Origin: a virus
IMG/VR virus record: IMGVR_UViG_3300046007_005629
Coordinates: 1 to 44,525 of that record
DNA length: 44,525 nt
Reading direction: 5' to 3' (one strand)
The notes under the pieces were generated by a model. That model did not search any database. It was not told the DNA's origin and worked only from the letters and a program-made list of their open reading frames with translations. This document shows positions 40,230-44,525 of the stretch, one piece after another (the first letter of the stretch is position 1; each line of letters begins with the position of its first letter). Made by a program: the position numbers and the translations under genes.

Positions 40230-42101
40230 TTAATTTCCTTCTGGTAAAATACTTGACTCATCATCTATACTAGTATGTTCTGATAATAAAGTCGCTTTTT
40301 TATTCACAAATTTTTCTAATCCATATTTTTTAATTAAATCTACAGATTCATTTCGTGCGTTTTTCCAAGCTACTTTACCAATTGGATCATATCCTCTAGG
40401 ATGATCGTGAGTATTGTATTTCATACCTTCTTTTGGTCTACCAGCTCCTGGCCATCCTCCTTTAGGTACTTCAGGCGTATCTCTATTTTTAGAGCGTTTA
40501 TCATATTTTTTTTCTAAATCTTCATCAATGCCTTCTCCAAATGGATTAGCTCCTTTTTCTTCTTCACCTTCAGGAGCGGCCTCTTCTCCTTCAGCTCCGC
40601 CTTCTTCACCGCCTTCCTGCTCTTCTTTCTTTTTATTGAATTCATCTAAAGGATCTTCTCCCTCTTCTGAAATTTTAGTTATTCTAAAAGTTTCTTTTTG
40701 ATCTTGAATAATTCCTAATGTAATAGTTTCAATCTCATCATCTGCAAAATTAAATATATTTCTGAAAATCCAATCTTTAGAAATTATTTTACCTTCTAAC
40801 ATCGATTTTGCTAAATCAACTTTGGTAGCATATAAAGTTAATTTTTCTTGCTCGTAAATAGTAGACGGCGAAGTCATTGTCAATTCGAAATTAGCTAATT
40901 CAGAATCTTCATAACCTTGAGCAGACAAATGTACAATAGCTATTTTATACAATTCAGAAATTATAATTCTTTGAAGTCTTTCAATAGTTCTTGCAAATCT
41001 AACATCTTCAGCTGCTAAAGTAGCTTTTCCTCCTACTCCTTCTTCATACCCAAGAAATGCTTTAGGCACTTTTAAAGAAGCCATCATTTTATTTCTTAAG
41101 TACTCAATATCGTCAATACCCGTAAATTCCATTCCAGCCAAAGTGTCAATTTCAGTTCCAGAAGCTCCACCCCTTACAGGTAAGAAATAATCTTCTAACA
41201 TATTTTGCATGTTAAACTTAAGATTATAATCTCCCGTTTGTTGATCAACAAAAGGAGTCTTTTTCATATTATTGACAATTTTCTGCATGTACGCATCAAC
41301 TTCATTAGGCGGAATATTACCTACATCAATTTTGAAAATTCTCTTTTCAGGAGCTCTCATTATTCTATGAATTAACATTGCATCTTCCATCAAAGTTAAT
41401 TGCTTCCAAACTTTTCTAGCTCCTTCAATCATAGATCTACCATATGGTAGAAAATTTGAATCTGTTAATAATCTAAAATGAGCAATTTCAAAATTCTCAT
41501 ATACAATATTTTCTCCTCCTAATTGCTTGAATTGTACAGCGTATGGATTATTAGGGTCCATTCCTTCTTCACGAATAATTTCATATGCAGATAATGGAAC
41601 TACATTGATAACGCCTACCTCTTCAGATACATCTAATTTCAAGTATAAATCTCCATACTTACACATATTTCTAACCCATGGCCATAAATTAAATTCTATG
41701 TTTAAAATGTCATAGAATAAATTGTGAAGTATCTTTTTTGTATTTTCATCATTACTAGTTATTCTCAATACATCGCCGAAGTCATCTTTCATTACAGTTT
41801 CATCTGCATAAATGTCCAAAGTTGAATTGATAATAGCGTCTTGATCCATTGTTTCATAATCCGTATACAATTCTACCTTTGAAGAAAAGTAATTGTAGTT
41901 AGGATTGTATGTATTTGATGAATATGGTTTAACTCCGTGTAGTCGAGTAAATCTGTCGGTATATCTTGAATTGTGTGGATTACCCAATGACTGTAAATGG
42001 TCATTGTCAATAACGCGTAGTTTATCTTTACCAACTTTACGCACAATTACGTTAGTGTTAAAGAGACGTTTAAGACGACCAAATAATGTTTTTTCTGCCA
42101 T
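40230..42101 (-). CDS. Portal protein (gp20-like)
   Basis: 623 residues (T4 gp20: 524). Dodecameric ring at the packaging vertex. The family is clear from SKVELYTDYETMDQDAIIN, LDIYADETV, WPWVRNMCKYGDLYLKLDV, GRSMIEGARKVWKQLTLMED, MLIHRIMRAPEKRIFKIDVG and MASLKVPKAFLGYEEGVGGK. The C-terminal 120 residues are an extension: a Glu/Gly-rich tract (about 495-525) then a basic PKGGWPGAGRPKEGMKYNTH segment with His and Gly. This part is not in T4 gp20. Promoter-like motif at 42117-42131. Follows the terminase gene after 35 bases; T4 has 17-18-19-20, so the order is rearranged here. Confidence 0.95.
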   Translation of the reverse strand: MAEKTLFGRLKRLFNTNVIVRKVGKDKLRVIDNDHLQSLGNPHNSRYTDRFTRLHGVKPYSSNTYNPNYNYFSSKVELYTDYETMDQDAIINSTLDIYADETVMKDDFGDVLRITSNDENTKKILHNLFYDILNIEFNLWPWVRNMCKYGDLYLKLDVSEEVGVINVVPLSAYEIIREEGMDPNNPYAVQFKQLGGENIVYENFEIAHFRLLTDSNFLPYGRSMIEGARKVWKQLTLMEDAMLIHRIMRAPEKRIFKIDVGNIPPNEVDAYMQKIVNNMKKTPFVDQQTGDYNLKFNMQNMLEDYFLPVRGGASGTEIDTLAGMEFTGIDDIEYLRNKMMASLKVPKAFLGYEEGVGGKATLAAEDVRFARTIERLQRIIISELYKIAIVHLSAQGYEDSELANFELTMTSPSTIYEQEKLTLYATKVDLAKSMLEGKIISKDWIFRNIFNFADDEIETITLGIIQDQKETFRITKISEEGEDPLDEFNKKKEEQEGGEEGGAEGEEAAPEGEEEKGANPFGEGIDEDLEKKYDKRSKNRDTPEVPKGGWPGAGRPKEGMKYNTHDHPRGYDPIGKVAWKNARNESVDLIKKYGLEKFVNKKATLLSEHTSIDDESSILPEGN

Positions 42102-42116
42102 AATTTAATTAAGTGA

Positions 42117-42131
42117 TTTTAAATAAATATC
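42117..42131 (-). promoter_or_regulatory. Late-promoter-like motif for the portal gene
   Basis: Minus strand GATATTTATTTAAAA, core 22 bases before the ATG at 42101. Confidence 0.5.
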
Positions 42132-42136
42132 AATCT

Positions 42137-43729
42137 TTATAATAACCAGCGTAAATCTTCATCATGGCCTTGACCATTATGACCTGTATTCATAGACCAA
42201 CCCACATCGCTTCGATATCCTGCAGAATATGCTCCAGCACCTTTACTAAAATGGTCTAAAGTTTTTCTATTCAATTCCATTCCTTGTTGACGAAGTTTCA
42301 ATGCTGTATCTCTAATCCATAGCGTAATACAAAATGCCATAGTTAAATCGTCATTATAACCTCTCTGCGCTTCTGCTCTAGAACCATTCCAAATAAATAC
42401 AAAAAGTTCTGCTATAAGTCGTTTACTGCGAATTACTGGGATTCGCTCTCTCATATAAGTATCTAATTTTGATATTACCAATGGTCTTGTTCTAGAAGAA
42501 GTTGTAAATCCAGGCGTCATTTGAGAAGTATCTTTTAAATCAACATATCGTGCAAGTTGTTGGGAGACATCTGATACTCCGCCATCTTTAGGAGAATAAT
42601 AGATATTTTTATATTGCCTATCTATTGCTACTTGAATTGATGCCCAACCTACATTTGCATTTTCTATTACTAGTAATGCATCATTATATTCTGTCGCTAC
42701 ATTTACTAAAAGATTACCATAATCCTTAGTACTCATTTGCCCTTTGTATTCTGCTACTTGAGTTACAGACTCTACATCTAATACGTGGAATGCTGAATAA
42801 TCTCCACCATCTCCACGAGCAACGTCTGCTACTACAATATAATCTCTTGTGTAATCAGGTTGTTCCCAAATCCATAAATTTCCGTCTATACCACGTTTTT
42901 CTATAGGCTCTTGAATAGTAGTTTGTTCATACCATTGTAATAATGCACCGTCAATTACGGTAGTACCAGATGATATAAAGTCACAATCACATTCTTGAGC
43001 TGCTCCTTTAGTTCCTAAAAGACCATCTTGTTTATCTCTCCAAGCTTGATTTCTGTCAGGATGCACAGACCAATGTAGTCTAATTGTATTGAATTGATTA
43101 GTGCCTTCTTCAGCCCCTACCCATGTTTGATGAAAGAAATTACCAGTACCATTAGGCGTTGATAATATAATAGCTCCTCCTCCTGTTGCTAGAGTTTGTT
43201 GAGCAGATATCCAAATTTCTTCTACATTGGAAATAAATGCGGCCTCGTCTATTATCAATAAAGACAATGCTTCAGAACGACCCGAGTCCCCTGATGATGA
43301 AGTTGCTTTAATTTGAGAACCATTATTTAATCTTAATGATAATTTATTATCTTCAGTAGCTGGTAATTTTAACCATGAAGGTAAATTTTCATACATTACC
43401 TTTACTTTTAATACTAAGTTTTTTGCAACCTCTTGTTTAGTTGCAATAACTAAAATATTTTTATCGCCAAAGAAAGTCATTAACCATAAAGCATATCCCG
43501 CAGATAAAGTTGAAATACCTAACTGTCTAGACTTTAAGATTATATTATAATCATTATCTCTTAAATCACGTAACGCGTCTTCTTGAAATGGATATAAATG
43601 AAATGGAATTTTACCTTTTTGTGGATGTTGAATCTGACAGTACTTCTTCATAAAGTGTACAGGATCTAACAAACACTTTTTGTATTCTTCCTTAATAATA
43701 TCTTTTAAAGACTTATTTGTATTCGACAT
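42137..43729 (-). CDS. Terminase large subunit (gp17-like)
   Basis: 530 residues (T4 gp17: 610). ATP-driven packaging motor and headful nuclease. The ATPase half has YPFQEDALRDL (Q-motif-like), the terminase Walker A variant SRQLGISTL at 67-75, Walker B LLIIDEAAF with Asp161-Glu162, and the coupling motif ILSTPNGTGNFF near 189-200. The RNase H-like nuclease half has IVVADVARGDGGDYSAFHV with Asp302 and Asp310, LLVIENANVG, and DDLTMAFCITLWIRD near the end. A small subunit (gp16) was not recognised in the window. It follows the spanin-like genes after 3 bases. Confidence 0.95.
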   Translation of the reverse strand: MSNTNKSLKDIIKEEYKKCLLDPVHFMKKYCQIQHPQKGKIPFHLYPFQEDALRDLRDNDYNIILKSRQLGISTLSAGYALWLMTFFGDKNILVIATKQEVAKNLVLKVKVMYENLPSWLKLPATEDNKLSLRLNNGSQIKATSSSGDSGRSEALSLLIIDEAAFISNVEEIWISAQQTLATGGGAIILSTPNGTGNFFHQTWVGAEEGTNQFNTIRLHWSVHPDRNQAWRDKQDGLLGTKGAAQECDCDFISSGTTVIDGALLQWYEQTTIQEPIEKRGIDGNLWIWEQPDYTRDYIVVADVARGDGGDYSAFHVLDVESVTQVAEYKGQMSTKDYGNLLVNVATEYNDALLVIENANVGWASIQVAIDRQYKNIYYSPKDGGVSDVSQQLARYVDLKDTSQMTPGFTTSSRTRPLVISKLDTYMRERIPVIRSKRLIAELFVFIWNGSRAEAQRGYNDDLTMAFCITLWIRDTALKLRQQGMELNRKTLDHFSKGAGAYSAGYRSDVGWSMNTGHNGQGHDEDLRWLL

Positions 43730-43732
43730 AAA

Positions 43733-44170
43733 TTATTTTGTTATTAATAGATATGATGTAGTAATCACACCTACGAATGTCGCAGCTTTCCAGATAAAAG
43801 ATTTAGCCTTTTGTCCTTTTAATTCTTTATGCAAGTCTTCAGACATTTTTTTAGCTAATTTAACTTGCTCTTCAAGCTGCTGAATTATAAATGCATTATT
43901 TTTATGTTGTTCATCATGCATATCCAACATAATAGATTTAACTTGAGATATACTTTCTAATTTTTCAATTTTAGTATTTAAAAGTTTAACTTCTTCTAAA
44001 CATCCATCATATCGCAATAAATCTTTTGCAACTTCTTTTGCAATAGGAGTAGGTATACAAACTTCGGTAGTATCTGGACTACTTGGTTTTAAGGGCTGGG
44101 TTGTAGCGGTTTGTGAAAAAGTATTCCAACTCAGGGTTAGAAAGCTTATTAATAGAATTAGTTTTTTCAT
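43733..44170 (-). CDS. Exported coiled-coil protein, candidate spanin component
   Basis: 145 residues. An N-terminal signal peptide is clear: basic MKK, hydrophobic LILLISFLTLSW, then NTFSQ-TATT. No Cys lies at a lipobox position, so it is not an obvious lipoprotein. The mature part has two Cys (in EVCIP and YDGCLEEV), a long coiled coil (about 55-125) and a C-terminal membrane helix (FIWKAATFVGVITTSYLLI). It overlaps the upstream coiled-coil gene by 92 bases in another frame. This overlap and the coiled coils suggest a two-part cell-envelope disrupting pair, but the topology is atypical. Confidence 0.78.
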   Translation of the reverse strand: MKKLILLISFLTLSWNTFSQTATTQPLKPSSPDTTEVCIPTPIAKEVAKDLLRYDGCLEEVKLLNTKIEKLESISQVKSIMLDMHDEQHKNNAFIIQQLEEQVKLAKKMSEDLHKELKGQKAKSFIWKAATFVGVITTSYLLITK

Positions 44171-44441
44171 CTGTTTTTTGTTTTACTGTCATTATTGTTT
44201 TGTCAATGTGATGGATATCATTATTAATAGTTACAACTTTTTGCTTAACTGAATCAATTTTAACACCTATTTTAGTGTTCACAGCTTTAGCCGAATCTAC
44301 TTTTACTTGAATAGATTCAATTTTGTTTTTGTATCCCCTTACGTCTGTCTTAATCCTGTTAGTAGTAAATATATTATAAGCTGCTAATGCAATTATAATA
44401 AATAACAGAATATTTTGATTGTTGTCGTTTGATGTACTCAT
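44079..44441 (-). CDS. Membrane-anchored coiled-coil protein, candidate inner-membrane spanin
   Basis: 120 residues. A short polar N-terminus (MSTSNDNNQN), one membrane helix (ILLFIIIALAAYNIFTT, about 11-27), then a long coiled coil rich in Lys, Val, Asp and Ile (30-100), ending in SNPELEYFFTNRYNPALKTK. This is the layout of inner-membrane spanins (Rz type) with the coiled coil in the periplasm. The 3' quarter overlaps the next gene, which encodes an exported coiled-coil protein, as in Rz/Rz1-type pairs. The leader folds into a 14-bp hairpin whose end lies 3 bases before the ATG and includes an AAAAGG ribosome-site candidate. Confidence 0.78.
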   Translation of the reverse strand: MSTSNDNNQNILLFIIIALAAYNIFTTNRIKTDVRGYKNKIESIQVKVDSAKAVNTKIGVKIDSVKQKVVTINNDIHHIDKTIMTVKQKTDEKTNSINKLSNPELEYFFTNRYNPALKTK

Positions 44442-44444
44442 ATG

Positions 44445-44483
44445 TTACTACCTTTTATTTAATATAAATATAAAAGGTAGTAA
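44445..44483 (-). promoter_or_regulatory. Long perfect hairpin in the leader of the spanin-like pair
   Basis: A perfect 14-bp inverted repeat (TTACTACCTTTTAT / ATAAAAGGTAGTAA) with an 11-base loop. It spans the promoter-like motif and the purine-rich AAAAGGTAGT before the ATG. It could be a terminator for the upstream gene or a fold that hides the ribosome site. Confidence 0.6.
44458..44472 (-). promoter_or_regulatory. Late-promoter-like motif in the hairpin loop
   Basis: Minus strand TATATTTATATTAAA, core 23 bases before the ATG at 44441; lies in the loop and inner stem of the 44445-44483 hairpin. Confidence 0.45.
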
Positions 44484-44486
44484 TTA

Positions 44487-44525
44487 TTAAGATATTTTTG
44501 CGTCTGGCGAAGGAGCTACTGTCGC
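44487..44525 (-). CDS. Possible C-terminal end of an upstream gene
   Basis: The minus strand at the right edge reads in one frame as ATVAPSPDAKIS followed by TAA at 44487. The Pro/Ser-rich end and the stop placed just before the leader hairpin suggest the tail of a gene that begins outside the window. Only 12 codons are visible, so this is weak. Confidence 0.35.
   Translation of the reverse strand, partial: ATVAPSPDAKIS

Overview
This window looks like part of a T4-superfamily (far-T4-like) myovirus genome. It carries a recognisable T4-style head-tail morphogenesis set: large terminase, portal, prohead protease, acidic scaffold, major capsid protein, neck proteins, tail sheath, tail tube, gp26/gp51-like proteins, tape measure, baseplate tube-cap-like protein, LysM wedge protein and hub. 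All genes I can support lie on the minus strand, so transcription runs from high to low coordinates. The DNA is AT-rich and tightly packed, with several TAATG and ATGA overlaps. Most start codons follow A-rich leaders without a good Shine-Dalgarno sequence, and one secreted protein has a short signal peptide ending in a Ser-Gln type site. These traits suggest a Bacteroidota (Flavobacterium-like) host. The host assignment is an inference.

Layout in transcription order. 44.5-43.7 kb: end of an unseen gene, then two overlapping membrane/coiled-coil proteins that resemble a spanin pair. 43.7-33.2 kb: packaging and head module (terminase, portal, conserved head proteins, gp21 protease, small leader-bearing proteins, gp22-like scaffold, gp23 capsid). 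33.2-30.6 kb: PhoH ATPase, a HAD phosphatase and a P-loop polynucleotide kinase (a split T4 Pnkp-like pair), and a GH19 endolysin. 30.6-24.2 kb: neck and connector proteins, coiled-coil protein, sheath, tube. 24.2-21.2 kb: four small leader-bearing proteins and the gp26/gp51-like pair. 21.2-12.5 kb: tape measure and baseplate. 12.5-7.3 kb: replication (family A polymerase, gp32-like SSB, UvsX/RecA, 5' exonuclease), followed by the DnaB helicase to 5.9 kb. 5.8-2.1 kb: adenosylcobalamin-type ribonucleotide reductase, small Cys-rich protein, thioredoxin and dUTPase (nucleotide supply). 2.1-0 kb: three proteins of unknown role.

Two cross-cutting signals stand out. First, many small proteins, and the kinase/phosphatase pair, begin with a short amphipathic leader followed by a Leu/Ile-x-Glu site before Ala or Gly. 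That is the T4 gp21-type prohead protease signature, and a gp21-like protease is encoded in the window. This suggests a set of proteins addressed to the capsid interior. Second, an orientation-specific AT-rich motif (minus-strand core ATATTTAT) sits 12-70 bases upstream of most transcription-unit starts, often just after a hairpin terminator. It is a good candidate for this phage's late promoter. Other unusual points are a T7 slippery run at the gp26/gp51 overlap, a family A polymerase with an eroded exonuclease domain, and a terminator hairpin buried inside a coding sequence. I saw no tRNA, rRNA, CRISPR array or insertion sequence. No gene-free stretch exceeds about 185 bases.
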